A DNA stretch of 40,271 bases from assembly GCA_005789975.1 (NCBI GenBank), contig SXWC01000175.1:1-40271 (forward strand), read 5' to 3'. Each line of letters starts with the position of its first letter. Within the stretch, counting starts at the first letter, position 1. The position numbers and the translations under genes were made by a program. The DNA comes from Planctomycetaceae bacterium. GTDB taxonomy: Bacteria > Planctomycetota > Planctomycetia > Pirellulales > UBA1268. The notes below the pieces were generated by a model. That model did no database searches and was not told the DNA's origin. It saw only the letters and a program-made list of their open reading frames with translations. Below are positions 7,583 to 15,524 of the stretch, piece after piece.

Positions 7583-8752
7583 TCACGGGGGCCTCGAGAG
7601 CACGGCATTCACCGCGTCGAGAACCCGCCGGCCACCGAAGCCGGCGCGGGCCCAATCCTGGAGTCCGGCGTGATCGAAAGGCTCGTTCACCATCCGCGCA
7701 AACTCCGCTCCGGCCGCGGCCTCGTCCGCCGGAAGAAACACGCTGCCGGGCCCCGCGAGGTCGCGCATCGGCGGCTTGTCCCGGATCATCACGCGGCAGC
7801 CGCAACGCTGCGCCTCGAGCACGGGCAGGCCGAGGCCTTCGTCGAACGAGGGAAACAGGAGCGCCTTCGATTCCAGGAAGAGCCGGTGCACGGTGGCGGC
7901 GCTGGCCTGGGGGAACCATTCCACATGCCGCACCTGCAACGCCCTGAAGAAGTCCTTCAAATCCCGGTTGGAGCAACGCACCCCGCCGTAGATGCTGACG
8001 GTGTCGATCGCATCCGCGGCTGCGTTGAGGATGGCCGGCATGACCGCCAGCCCCTTGCGGCGATCGAAGGGAGACGCCAGCACGACCCGCGGCGGGCGTT
8101 CGTTGCGGGCCCGGGCCGCGGTGTCGTAGGAGGCTGGCAGCACGGGCGGCAAGGCCACCACCCGGGCGTGGTCAACGCCGAACGCCCGCGCGTAGTCGTC
8201 GGCCGCCCGCGGACTGATGGCCAGCACGGCATCACAGTGATCCCGGTAGTGGACGAAGCCCCGCCGGTGCGCGCCGGCAAAAGCGAACGGCTTGTGCGGC
8301 CCTGGCATCGCGAAGACGTACTGGTTGGGCACCAGGTCGTAGACGACTCCCAGCACCCGGCAGGCCGGCAGTCGCGATTCGAAGTCCACCAGCCAGGGAT
8401 TTCCGATGATGATCGAGTCGTAGCCCTCCATGGCCAGGTCGGACCCGATTCCGGTGCGCCAGCAGTCGGCCCGTCCGGCCGGCGCATCCCCCGAGATGCC
8501 GGCGGCGGACCGGAACACCTCCTCGGGCCGGCCCTGCAACACCGTCTCCGTCGCCTGCTCGTCGGGGCCGGCCTCGGGCCTCGGGAACAGATGAAACCAG
8601 CGCCGCTCACCCCCCGGCTCCCGTTCGAAGGCGATCCAGTCGACGCGGTGCTCCCGCGACAGCAGCGCGTGCAGCGCCAGGAGATAGGTGCGGACGCCGA
8701 CGTGCAGCCGGAGAAAATCCGGTTCGACGACGATCGCGATCTTCTGCTGCAT
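7583..8752 (-). CDS. GT-B glycosyltransferase (GT1/GT4 group)
   Basis: The 389-residue protein starts with KIAIVVEPDFLRLHVGVRTY, the usual beta1-loop of a GT-B fold enzyme, and its C-terminal half carries the nucleotide-sugar donor site: ALLFPSFDEGLGLPVLEAQR (the E-x7-E motif) followed by a Gly-rich segment and PADEAAAGAEF. ASPFDRRKGLA is the start of the C-terminal Rossmann domain. It should transfer a sugar from an activated donor during surface-polysaccharide assembly. It has no membrane segment and is likely cytosolic or peripheral. It is the last gene of a four-gene minus-strand run, 13 bases after the preceding gene, and has no strong Shine-Dalgarno sequence, so it may depend on translational coupling. 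Donor and acceptor are unknown. Confidence 0.88.
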   Translation of the reverse strand: MQQKIAIVVEPDFLRLHVGVRTYLLALHALLSREHRVDWIAFEREPGGERRWFHLFPRPEAGPDEQATETVLQGRPEEVFRSAAGISGDAPAGRADCWRTGIGSDLAMEGYDSIIIGNPWLVDFESRLPACRVLGVVYDLVPNQYVFAMPGPHKPFAFAGAHRRGFVHYRDHCDAVLAISPRAADDYARAFGVDHARVVALPPVLPASYDTAARARNERPPRVVLASPFDRRKGLAVMPAILNAAADAIDTVSIYGGVRCSNRDLKDFFRALQVRHVEWFPQASAATVHRLFLESKALLFPSFDEGLGLPVLEAQRCGCRVMIRDKPPMRDLAGPGSVFLPADEAAAGAEFARMVNEPFDHAGLQDWARAGFGGRRVLDAVNAVLSRPP

Positions 8753-8765
8753 GGTGTCGAACCGC

Positions 8766-9980
8766 TCAGGCCCTGCCGGCCAACCGCCTGAACATGGGAC
8801 GCATGCGTTGCTCTAATTTCCTCCCTCCCGCCAGCAGCGTTTGGGCGATGCCCGCACCGATGGCGGCGACATCCCGCCGGATCTCGATCGCGGGCGGCGA
8901 ATCCGAAAGGAATCCACTCGTGTAGGAGGGATCGATGCCGAGGGTCGTGGCTGCCGAAAAGCAGTTCACCCGCGGCGGCAGGCCTTGATGGCGGAACTGG
9001 CGTGCGAGTTCGACGTCCTCCCACTGATTCCAGAAGAGCAGGTCGTTGAGGCGGATGTCACGCAGGGTCTCGGTCTTGGCGATGATCAGGCCGCCGTTGA
9101 TGTATTGCCCCGGTCGGATCATGTCGTAATCGCGGCAGTCGATCGGTTGGCCGGTGCCAAGTTCATGGGTGTCGGTCGCCACATAGGCCGGAAAAGGCGT
9201 GCCGCATTCATAGCGCTGGGGAACGGTCACGAAGTCGAAGTCGTAGCCGAACCGGGCGAAGCCCGTGAAAAAGCCCGGATCGAGCCGGTAGCGGTCGTGC
9301 ACGATCAGGAGGTTGGGCCGGGCGGCCCGGCAGGCGAGATCGTTTTTCTTGCGGGAAATCTCCGCCAGATGATCGCGGTAGCCGGGATCGTGGCAGGTGA
9401 CGCCGTAGGGTTCGTAGGCCGGATCGTCGGGACCCCAGACGAGGATCTCGTGGCGGCGGTCCGGATCCTGGTCGCGAATCGAACGACAGAGTTCCACCAC
9501 GTTCGACACGCGGGTTCCCCGGGTCAGCACCGCGAAGGTCCACTCGTCGCTGCGGTAGCGGTCGATCCCCTTTCGCTCGACGTCGAACACGACCGTGGTC
9601 GCGTCGGCCACCGCTTCGCTCTCCACCGAAACCTGCGTCTGGTAACGCCGGCCCAGCAGGTTCTTCAGGCCGACGATGTTGAAGTGCGGAATCTTCCCCG
9701 GAACACGCACGACCAGCCGGCCACGAGCCCCGATGAGCCGCACGAGCTCGTCGAAGACGAGCTCGTGCTGGCCGGGGCGGAGATCGGCCGGCGACTCCTC
9801 GTAGTACCAGACCACGTCGTAGCGGCCATGGTGCGCGGACGACACGCGGAAGTTCGTGCAGCCCCGTAGCGGCAGGCTGACGAAGTCGTAGGGGGGATGG
9901 CGGCCGATCCAGACCTGTCGGCCCGGCTCCCGGGCGAGATCCCGGAGATGGCCTTCGTCGGCGAGCGGCTCGGTTGACAT
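8766..9980 (-). CDS. Probable glycosyltransferase with a methyltransferase-like N-terminal region
   Basis: The 404-residue protein seems to have two parts. Residues 1-135 resemble the second half of a class I methyltransferase (YDVVWYYEESPADLR, then ELVRLIGARGRLVVRVPG), but there is no glycine-rich SAM-binding motif I before it. Residues 140-350 look like a GT-A transferase: WTFAVLTRG, the VELCRSIRDQ segment, LLIVHDRYRLDPGFF as possible metal/donor site and YINGGLIIAKTETLRD followed by WNQWEDVELARQF, the acceptor-side ED region. It probably transfers a sugar in polysaccharide assembly. GGAG lies nine bases before the ATG. It sits between the nucleotidyltransferase (21-base gap) and the GT-B enzyme (13-base gap). 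The fold assignment of the N-terminal part is tentative. Confidence 0.65.
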   Translation of the reverse strand: MSTEPLADEGHLRDLAREPGRQVWIGRHPPYDFVSLPLRGCTNFRVSSAHHGRYDVVWYYEESPADLRPGQHELVFDELVRLIGARGRLVVRVPGKIPHFNIVGLKNLLGRRYQTQVSVESEAVADATTVVFDVERKGIDRYRSDEWTFAVLTRGTRVSNVVELCRSIRDQDPDRRHEILVWGPDDPAYEPYGVTCHDPGYRDHLAEISRKKNDLACRAARPNLLIVHDRYRLDPGFFTGFARFGYDFDFVTVPQRYECGTPFPAYVATDTHELGTGQPIDCRDYDMIRPGQYINGGLIIAKTETLRDIRLNDLLFWNQWEDVELARQFRHQGLPPRVNCFSAATTLGIDPSYTSGFLSDSPPAIEIRRDVAAIGAGIAQTLLAGGRKLEQRMRPMFRRLAGRA

Positions 9981-10001
9981 GCATCGACTCCGTGGCGGGC
10001 C

Positions 10002-10787
10002 TCAGGCGGCCCGGGGCAGAACCCGGCAGCGATCGACCGCCTCCAGCGCCCTGGCGGAGACGGGATGCCCCTCGAACAGCCGCAGGTCGGCCGGGATGCC
10101 CACGCCGTACATGCCGGCCCCCTCGGCTCCCACGTTCACGTAGGAGATCCTCCGGTGGTCGGCGATCAGCTGGTTGTAGACCGGCGCGACGTAAAACTCG
10201 CCGTTCACCCGCAGGTCGTGCTCGATCATCTGTTCGGCGGCCGCCACGAAGTCGCTGCCGTGGCGGAAGTTGTAGATGCCGACCGTGGCCTCGTTCGAGA
10301 TCACCCGCTTCTCCACCACCTCGGTGATCAGCTGATCCGGGGCGGGGCGGACGAACGACCACTTCGGGTCGTCGGCGGTCATCGTCATGATCAGGCCGTC
10401 GAGCCGATTGTGCTCGAGCGTCGCGAGGTAGTCGTCGATCGGATAATCGACCCATTGATCGCTGTTGGCGATCATCAGGGGATCGCTGGTGGCGATCTGC
10501 TCCCGCGCGAGCAGCACGGTGCAGGCGGCCCCCTGCGTGACGCCGCTGACGGGCACGATGCAGCAATTCGGGGCGACCTCCCGGAGGGTCTGCTCCATCG
10601 GAAACTGGTCGAGGTGATCCTGCTGGCAGAGAAACACGAAGCGATGCAGCTGCTGCGGCCGGAGGTTGGCGACGACGAGCTGGATCATCGGCACGCCGTG
10701 CACGGGTATCAGCGGCTTGGGGAGGGTGTAGCCCGCCGTCGTGAAGCGGCTGCCTCGCCCCGCCATCGGCACGACAATGTGGAGCAT
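10002..10787 (-). CDS. Sugar- or polyol-phosphate nucleotidyltransferase
   Basis: The 261-residue protein has the nucleotide-binding N-terminus of the NTP_transferase family: HIVVPMAGRGSRF (residues 3-15) followed by the LPKPLIPV lysine segment, then ANSDQWVDY carrying the metal-binding Asp, and a C-terminal NGEFYVAPVYNQLI segment as in glucose-1-phosphate thymidylyltransferases. It should join a sugar-1-phosphate or polyol phosphate to an NTP to make an activated donor. It is shorter than RmlA or GalU. I use the ATG at 10787, where AAAGGA is well placed; an upstream in-frame ATG at 10856 adds 23 unconserved residues. It follows the cupin gene with a 70-base gap and precedes two glycosyltransferases, so its product probably feeds them. 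Sugar and nucleotide are not determined. Confidence 0.85.
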   Translation of the reverse strand: MLHIVVPMAGRGSRFTTAGYTLPKPLIPVHGVPMIQLVVANLRPQQLHRFVFLCQQDHLDQFPMEQTLREVAPNCCIVPVSGVTQGAACTVLLAREQIATSDPLMIANSDQWVDYPIDDYLATLEHNRLDGLIMTMTADDPKWSFVRPAPDQLITEVVEKRVISNEATVGIYNFRHGSDFVAAAEQMIEHDLRVNGEFYVAPVYNQLIADHRRISYVNVGAEGAGMYGVGIPADLRLFEGHPVSARALEAVDRCRVLPRAA

Positions 10788-10857
10788 CGTGAAATCCTTT
10801 TCCGCCTCGGAGATCGTTCTCGGCCCGGCCATCCATGACCGGGGTGCCTTCCGCATG

Positions 10858-11178
10858 TCAGTCGAGATATTTGTCGTCTCTGACGCTGGGCCGCTTCACG
10901 ACGACCGTCAGCGTCTCTTCCAGGGCCTCGAAGCCGGTCGACTCACCCGGCTCGAGATGCACCACGGTTCCCGCCTCCATGATCCCGCCGCACATCCGCA
11001 CGCGTCCCGTCACCACGACCGTCACCTCCTCGGCGACCTTGTGGTGATGACCGGGCTCACGGGCCCCGGCCGGATAGTGCTTGACAGCCACCTCGAATTC
11101 GCCGGTGCGGATCACGGCGGGCGAAAAATCGCCGACGAACCAGCCGCCGTGCATGTCGGCAAGTCGAAAGGTCTTCAT
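10858..11178 (-). CDS. Small cupin-domain protein of the polysaccharide module
   Basis: The 106-residue protein is a single cupin domain. The metal-site motif GHHHKVAEEVTVVVTG (residues 43-58) supplies three adjacent His residues and a Glu, and the second motif (LEPGESTGF) follows near residue 75. The N-terminal GGWFVGDFSP segment and the C-terminal KRPSVRDDKYL are distinctive. Small cupins beside nucleotidyltransferases are often sugar isomerases/epimerases or have binding roles; I cannot assign a reaction. It is the first gene of the minus-strand operon, diverging from the GDPD/HAD pair about 290 bases away, so the region 11179-11471 should hold both promoters, though I see no convincing -10/-35 pair there. 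Confidence 0.8.
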   Translation of the reverse strand: MKTFRLADMHGGWFVGDFSPAVIRTGEFEVAVKHYPAGAREPGHHHKVAEEVTVVVTGRVRMCGGIMEAGTVVHLEPGESTGFEALEETLTVVVKRPSVRDDKYLD

Positions 11179-11471
11179 GGCGGGAGTCTAGTGCCCTTCG
11201 CGCTCTCCGCTCCAGACGGTTCCACGCCTGTTTTGTCGGCGGGACCCGATTCCCGCCTTGCCGAGAGCCCATGCCGCAATCCTGGGGCGATCTGCGGGAA
11301 TGGGCAGGCGGGGCAGGCTGGCCTCGGGTGGGGTCGAGGAAGGCGGGCTGCCGCCATGATTCTCCCGTGGACGCCGGGGGCCCTGATCAAGTACTCCCCC
11401 GGGCCGTGTCGGCGGATGTCGCCATTGGAGTCGCCCGGTCCGTGTTTCCGTCGCCGTCCGCCGCCGAAGCC

Positions 11472-12116
11472 GTGATCCTGGCCCACCGTGGCCTGTGGAG
11501 GGAACGGTCCGAGCGAAACACCCCCGTGGCGCTCGAAGCCGCCCTGAACAGGGGTTTTGGCGTGGAGACGGACGTGCGGGACTGCCTAGGCGAACTTGTC
11601 ATCAGCCACGACATGCCGGCCGGCCGCGAACAGCGGTTCGGGGATTTTCTCGACCGCTACCTGGCCCTGCAAAGCACCGCGCCGCTGGCGATCAACGTCA
11701 AGGCCGACGGGCTCGCCGGAGCGATCCACCAGGCGTTGGAGTCTCGCGGCATCGAGGATTATTTCTGTTTCGACATGTCCGTTCCGGATGGCCGCTCGTA
11801 CGCATCCCTCGGCATGCGCTGCTTCGCGCGATTGAGCGAACTCGAACCGCACTCGCCCGTGGCGGAATCGGCCGCGGGCATCTGGCTCGACGCCTTCGAC
11901 AACACCTGGTTCGATGCGGCCACGATCGACCACTGGCTCGACCGCGGCCGGGACGTGTGCGTGGTGTCGCCTGAACTCCACGGCCGGCCCCACGGCCCGC
12001 TCTGGCAGATGCTGCGGCGGTGCCGGGCGGCGGAAAAAGCCGGCTCGGGGCCGGGCTGTGGACGGCTGATGGTCTGCACCGATTATCCCGAGCTCTTCGC
12101 GGGGGTGGCGGCATGA
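11472..12116 (+). CDS. GDPD-family phosphodiesterase of a polysaccharide locus
   Basis: The 214-residue product is a compact glycerophosphodiester-phosphodiesterase-type TIM barrel. Catalytic positions of the family are present: His5-Arg6 in AHRG, Asn16-Thr17, Glu32 and Asp34 in VETDVRD, and His46-Asp47 in ISHD. It should hydrolyse or transfer at a phosphodiester, with a metal ion. The small size without signal peptide suggests a cytosolic role in handling a phosphorylated precursor rather than phospholipid salvage. The start is uncertain: I use the GTG at 11472, which gives the V-ILAHRG beginning usual for short GDPDs; in-frame GTGs at 11406 and 11442 and an ATG at 11271 add sequence that looks non-coding. 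Its stop overlaps the HAD start by the ATGA at 12113-12116. Confidence 0.78.
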   Translation: MILAHRGLWRERSERNTPVALEAALNRGFGVETDVRDCLGELVISHDMPAGREQRFGDFLDRYLALQSTAPLAINVKADGLAGAIHQALESRGIEDYFCFDMSVPDGRSYASLGMRCFARLSELEPHSPVAESAAGIWLDAFDNTWFDAATIDHWLDRGRDVCVVSPELHGRPHGPLWQMLRRCRAAEKAGSGPGCGRLMVCTDYPELFAGVAA

Positions 12117-12778
12117 CGATCAAAGCCGTGATCTTCGACATGGACGGCGTCCTCATCGAGGCCAAGGAGTGGCACTACGAGGCGCTCAATCAGGCCCTCG
12201 GGCTCTTCGGGTTCGGCATCAGCCGGCAGGATCACGAACATCGCTTCGATGGGCTGCCGACGCGGACCAAGCTGCTGACGTTATCCCAGGAGTGCGGGCT
12301 GCCGGTCGCCCTGCACGGCTTCATCGGTCGGATGAAGCAGAAATACACCGCCGAACTCGCCCGCGCGAACCTGCAGCCCAATCCGCTCCACACCTACGCG
12401 CTGCGGACGCTGCGGGCGGATGGCTATCGCATCGGTGTCGCATCCAACTCGATCCGCGGCACGATCGACCTGATGATGTCGCTGGCCGGGCTGACGCCCT
12501 TCCTCGACTTCATCCTCAGCAACGAGGACGTGAAACAACCGAAGCCGTCGCCCGAGATCTATCTCAAGGGGATGTCGCTGCTGGACGTCGCCCCGCACGA
12601 GTGCCTGGTGCTCGAGGACAATCCGTTCGGCTGGCAGGCGGCCACCGAGGCCGGCGCCCACCTCCTCAAAATCGGCACCGTGCACGAGGTCAACTACGGC
12701 AACATCCGCCGTGTCGTTCAGGCGGTCGAGTCGCGGGCCAGGGTGGACGACCTCGAGTCGTTCCCGAAGGTGGCGTGA
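12113..12778 (+). CDS. HAD-superfamily phosphatase (beta-phosphoglucomutase-like)
   Basis: The 221-residue protein is a HAD subfamily IA hydrolase. Motif I is FDMDG (nucleophile Asp9, acid Asp11), motif II the Ser in ASNSIRG, motif III the Lys in KQPKPSPEIY, and motif IV is VLEDNPFGWQAA. The cap starts with KEWHYEALNQAL, as in beta-phosphoglucomutase-like phosphatases. It probably dephosphorylates, or moves phosphate on, a small sugar or polyol phosphate. It is translationally coupled to the GDPD gene by a 4-base ATGA overlap, so the two products likely act in consecutive steps. It is convergent with the decarboxylase gene. From memory, HAD proteins with this KEWHYEALN cap occur with similar nucleotidyltransferases in surface-glycan loci; the substrate is unknown to me. 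Confidence 0.85.
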   Translation: MTIKAVIFDMDGVLIEAKEWHYEALNQALGLFGFGISRQDHEHRFDGLPTRTKLLTLSQECGLPVALHGFIGRMKQKYTAELARANLQPNPLHTYALRTLRADGYRIGVASNSIRGTIDLMMSLAGLTPFLDFILSNEDVKQPKPSPEIYLKGMSLLDVAPHECLVLEDNPFGWQAATEAGAHLLKIGTVHEVNYGNIRRVVQAVESRARVDDLESFPKVA

Positions 12779-12808
12779 CCCGGCAGCGGAAGCGGGGGCG
12801 AGACCGCC

Positions 12809-14266
12809 TCACGCCGACGCGGAATCAGCAAGCAGCTGCCAGATGGCGGCAACGTCACGTCGCGTCGTGGTGGCCCCGCCGATCGCCAGTCTCAGGACAA
12901 AGCGGCCGTTGACGCGGGCATGGCTGAGGAAGCCGCGGCCGGAGGCGTTGACGCGGTCGAGGAGCCGCCGCGAGGCGTCGTCGCCGGCCCGCAGGGCGAA
13001 GCAGACGAGCGCGAGGTTCGGTTCGATCACGACCTCGAACCGCCCGTCGGCCGCCACCCAGCCGGCGAACTCGTGGGCCCACTCGACGTGCCGGCGGATG
13101 TGCGTCCGCAGCGGACCGGCACCGAGCATGCGGAGCGTCATCCAGAGCTTGAGCGCCCGGAAGCGTCGGCCGAGGGGCACCTGCCATTCGCTGTAGTCGA
13201 TCACGGCTCCACCGTCGCTCGACTCGTTCCGCAGATACTCGGGCCTCATCGACAGGGCCGACACGAGTGCCGAGCGGTCGGCGACCCACAGGGCGTGGCA
13301 GTCGAAGTTGACGAGCAGCCACTTGTGCGGATTGAAGCCCCAGCTGTCGGCCCGGTCGGCACCCGCCACGACGGTGTCGCGAAACTCCGGGCAGATCGCC
13401 GCGGCGCCGGCCCAGGCGGCATCCACGTGGAGCCAGGCGGAGTGCCGGGCCGCGATCGCGGCGATTGCCGGCACCGGATCGACGCCCCCCGAAGCCGTGG
13501 TGCCCACGGTGGCGACGACGAAGAAGGGCCGGCGTCCGGCCGCCGCATCCTGATCCATCGCGGCCGAGAGGGCGGCTGCATCCATCCGCCCCCCGGCATC
13601 GACGGCGATGCTTCGCAGCCATCCGCGGCCGATGCCGGCGATCCCCGCGGCCTTCTCCACGCTCGAATGGGCGTCGATGCTCGCGTAGGCGACGAGGGGG
13701 CGGTCGTCCTGGCGGAGTCCCGAGCGGTTCGTGCCGAGCGCCGTGGCCCGCTCACGCGCGGCGACGAGCGCGCAGAGCACGCCGCTCGAGGCCGAATCCT
13801 GGATCACGCCCCCGCCGGCGGAGCCGCTCGCAAACCGCCCGGGCAGCCCGAGCAGATCGCGGAGCCAATCGAGCACGAGCGTCTCGAGTTCCGTGCAGGC
13901 CGGCGACGTCGCCCAGAGCATTCCCTGCACGCCGAGTCCGGCCGTGAACAGTTCGCCGAGGATCGACGGGCCGCTCGCACTCGCCGGAAAGTAGGCGAAG
14001 AAGGAGGGATGCTGCCAGTGCGTGAGCCCCGGGACGATCACGCGGTCGAGATCGGCGATGATGTCGGCCAGCGGTTCCGGATCTTCCGGCGGCCCCGGCG
14101 ACAACTCGGATCGCACCCAGCCGGGTGGCACCTGCGACCGCACCGGGTGCGAAGCGAGCGCCTGCCAGTAGTCGGCGATCCAATCGACCACCAACCGGCC
14201 CTCACGGCGGAAGCGCTCCGGGTCGAAAGGGACCGGGCGTGGATCATCGGACCCGGACGGCGGCAT
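12809..14266 (-). CDS. Group II PLP-dependent decarboxylase (aromatic-L-amino-acid type)
   Basis: The 485-residue protein is a fold-type I PLP enzyme of the DOPA/tyrosine/tryptophan decarboxylase family, which convert an amino acid to its amine and CO2. The PLP lysine is Lys315 in NPHKWLLVNFDC; His200 in SIDAHSS stacks on the cofactor ring; Asp282 in HVDAAW contacts the pyridine nitrogen. The N-terminal HPSFFAYFPASAS segment is also typical and lies near the substrate. Length matches the family (470-490). Substrate, whether aromatic amino acid or another, cannot be decided from motifs. It is the last gene of the long minus-strand run; its ATG begins one base after the TAG of the propeller gene (TAGCATG), so it is almost certainly translated from the same mRNA. 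Confidence 0.9.
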   Translation of the reverse strand: MPPSGSDDPRPVPFDPERFRREGRLVVDWIADYWQALASHPVRSQVPPGWVRSELSPGPPEDPEPLADIIADLDRVIVPGLTHWQHPSFFAYFPASASGPSILGELFTAGLGVQGMLWATSPACTELETLVLDWLRDLLGLPGRFASGSAGGGVIQDSASSGVLCALVAARERATALGTNRSGLRQDDRPLVAYASIDAHSSVEKAAGIAGIGRGWLRSIAVDAGGRMDAAALSAAMDQDAAAGRRPFFVVATVGTTASGGVDPVPAIAAIAARHSAWLHVDAAWAGAAAICPEFRDTVVAGADRADSWGFNPHKWLLVNFDCHALWVADRSALVSALSMRPEYLRNESSDGGAVIDYSEWQVPLGRRFRALKLWMTLRMLGAGPLRTHIRRHVEWAHEFAGWVAADGRFEVVIEPNLALVCFALRAGDDASRRLLDRVNASGRGFLSHARVNGRFVLRLAIGGATTTRRDVAAIWQLLADSASA

Positions 14267-14267
14267 G

Positions 14268-15524
14268 CTAGCGGTCCCCGCTCTTGAAGCACCAGATCGT
14301 GCCGTCGTCCGACGCGATCACGACGCGGCCGTCGGCCACCGCGGCACCGGCGCCGAAGCCGCCGCCGGCATCGAACTCCCAAGCCGGCGCGCCCGTAGCC
14401 GCGTCGAGGGCGGCGACGTTTCCGGCGGCATCGGCGACGATGGCCACGTCACGGGCCGCGGCGGCGTCCGGCCCGCTGGCCGACACGACGACGGGCGAGG
14501 CCTCGACGCGGCCGCGCATCGGCTGTCGCCACCTCCGGTCGCCATCCGCCGTCGCGAACGCCTCGACCGCCTTGCCCCGGAAGCCGACGATCGCGAGGTC
14601 GCCCGCGATCGCGGCGCTCGAACGGTAGGACTGGCCGGCCGCGGCGGGCTGCTTCCGCCAGGCGACCTCTCCCTTCGCGAAGTCGATCGCGAAGAAGACG
14701 CCCCCTTCGGTGCCGAAGAAGACGCGATCGCCCGCCACGGCGGGCGTCGTGCCGGTGGGCCCGTCGATCGGCACGGCGGCGGTCTCCCTGCCGGTGGACG
14801 CGTCGATGACGTGCAACCGGCCGTCGCAGCCGGCGAGAAACACCCGGTCGCCGGCGGTGGTTCGGGCGACCGTGGGCGAGCAGCGGATCTGGTCGGCGAT
14901 CGAAAGCTTCCAGAGGAGCTTGCCATCGACGAGATCCAGGCAGGAGAGCGAGGCATCCTGTGAACCGACGAGGACGCGGATGCCGTCAGCAGTCGGCAGG
15001 ACGGTGGGGCCGCCCGAGATCTCCCCGTCGGTCTCGTACGTCCAGCGGACCGCGCCCGTCGTCGCGGCGAAGCCGCGGACGACGCCCATGTCGTCGCCCA
15101 CCACGACGGTCCGGTCCGGCCCCTCGCCGGCGACCGCCGCGGCCGACGGAAAGCCGGCCTCCGCCGCCTTGAACGACCAGCGGTCCGCGCCATTCCCGAG
15201 TGACAGCGCATGAAAGGTGCCGTCGAGGTCGCCCACGAAAAGCGTGTCGGCGGCGATCACCGGCACCGCCGCGAATGAGGTCTTTTCAAACTCGCGGTGC
15301 CACGACTCGGCCAGCGGCAGGCGGAGCATCCCGGCTGATCGGCCGGTGCCGGCGAGGCATCCGCGAGCCATGGCCCAGGCGTCGGCCGGTGCCGCCTCGG
15401 CTCGCGGTTCGTCGTCGGCCGCGCACGCGGCTGCCATGCCGCGCATGGCCAGGATGCACGGGATGCCCAGCATGCCCGGGATGCCCAGCAACACGACCAC
15501 GCCCCATGCCCTCAGGCGGCTCAT
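14268..15524 (-). CDS. Exported PQQ-like beta-propeller protein (BamB-like)
   Basis: The 418-residue protein begins with a signal peptide (VVVLLGIPGMLGIPCILAM, then AAACAADDEP; a Cys follows AAA, so a lipoprotein is possible). The rest is seven or so WD-like PQQ_2 blades of about 40-45 residues, seen in the repeating pattern D-G-x-L-x-A-L-D-x-x-T-G-x-x-W: FVGDLDGTFHALSLGNGADRW, VVGDDMGVVRGF, VLVGSQDASLSCLDL, FLAGCDGRLHVIDAS and others. Such proteins are scaffolds in the periplasm or outer membrane; no PQQ-dehydrogenase catalytic residues are seen. The signal peptide contains a small Met-Pro-Gly/Ser tandem repeat. Its ATG overlaps the alcohol dehydrogenase stop (ATGA, 15521-15524) and its stop almost touches the decarboxylase start, so a non-enzymatic exported protein lies inside an enzyme operon. 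Confidence 0.88.
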   Translation of the reverse strand: MSRLRAWGVVVLLGIPGMLGIPCILAMRGMAAACAADDEPRAEAAPADAWAMARGCLAGTGRSAGMLRLPLAESWHREFEKTSFAAVPVIAADTLFVGDLDGTFHALSLGNGADRWSFKAAEAGFPSAAAVAGEGPDRTVVVGDDMGVVRGFAATTGAVRWTYETDGEISGGPTVLPTADGIRVLVGSQDASLSCLDLVDGKLLWKLSIADQIRCSPTVARTTAGDRVFLAGCDGRLHVIDASTGRETAAVPIDGPTGTTPAVAGDRVFFGTEGGVFFAIDFAKGEVAWRKQPAAAGQSYRSSAAIAGDLAIVGFRGKAVEAFATADGDRRWRQPMRGRVEASPVVVSASGPDAAAARDVAIVADAAGNVAALDAATGAPAWEFDAGGGFGAGAAVADGRVVIASDDGTIWCFKSGDR

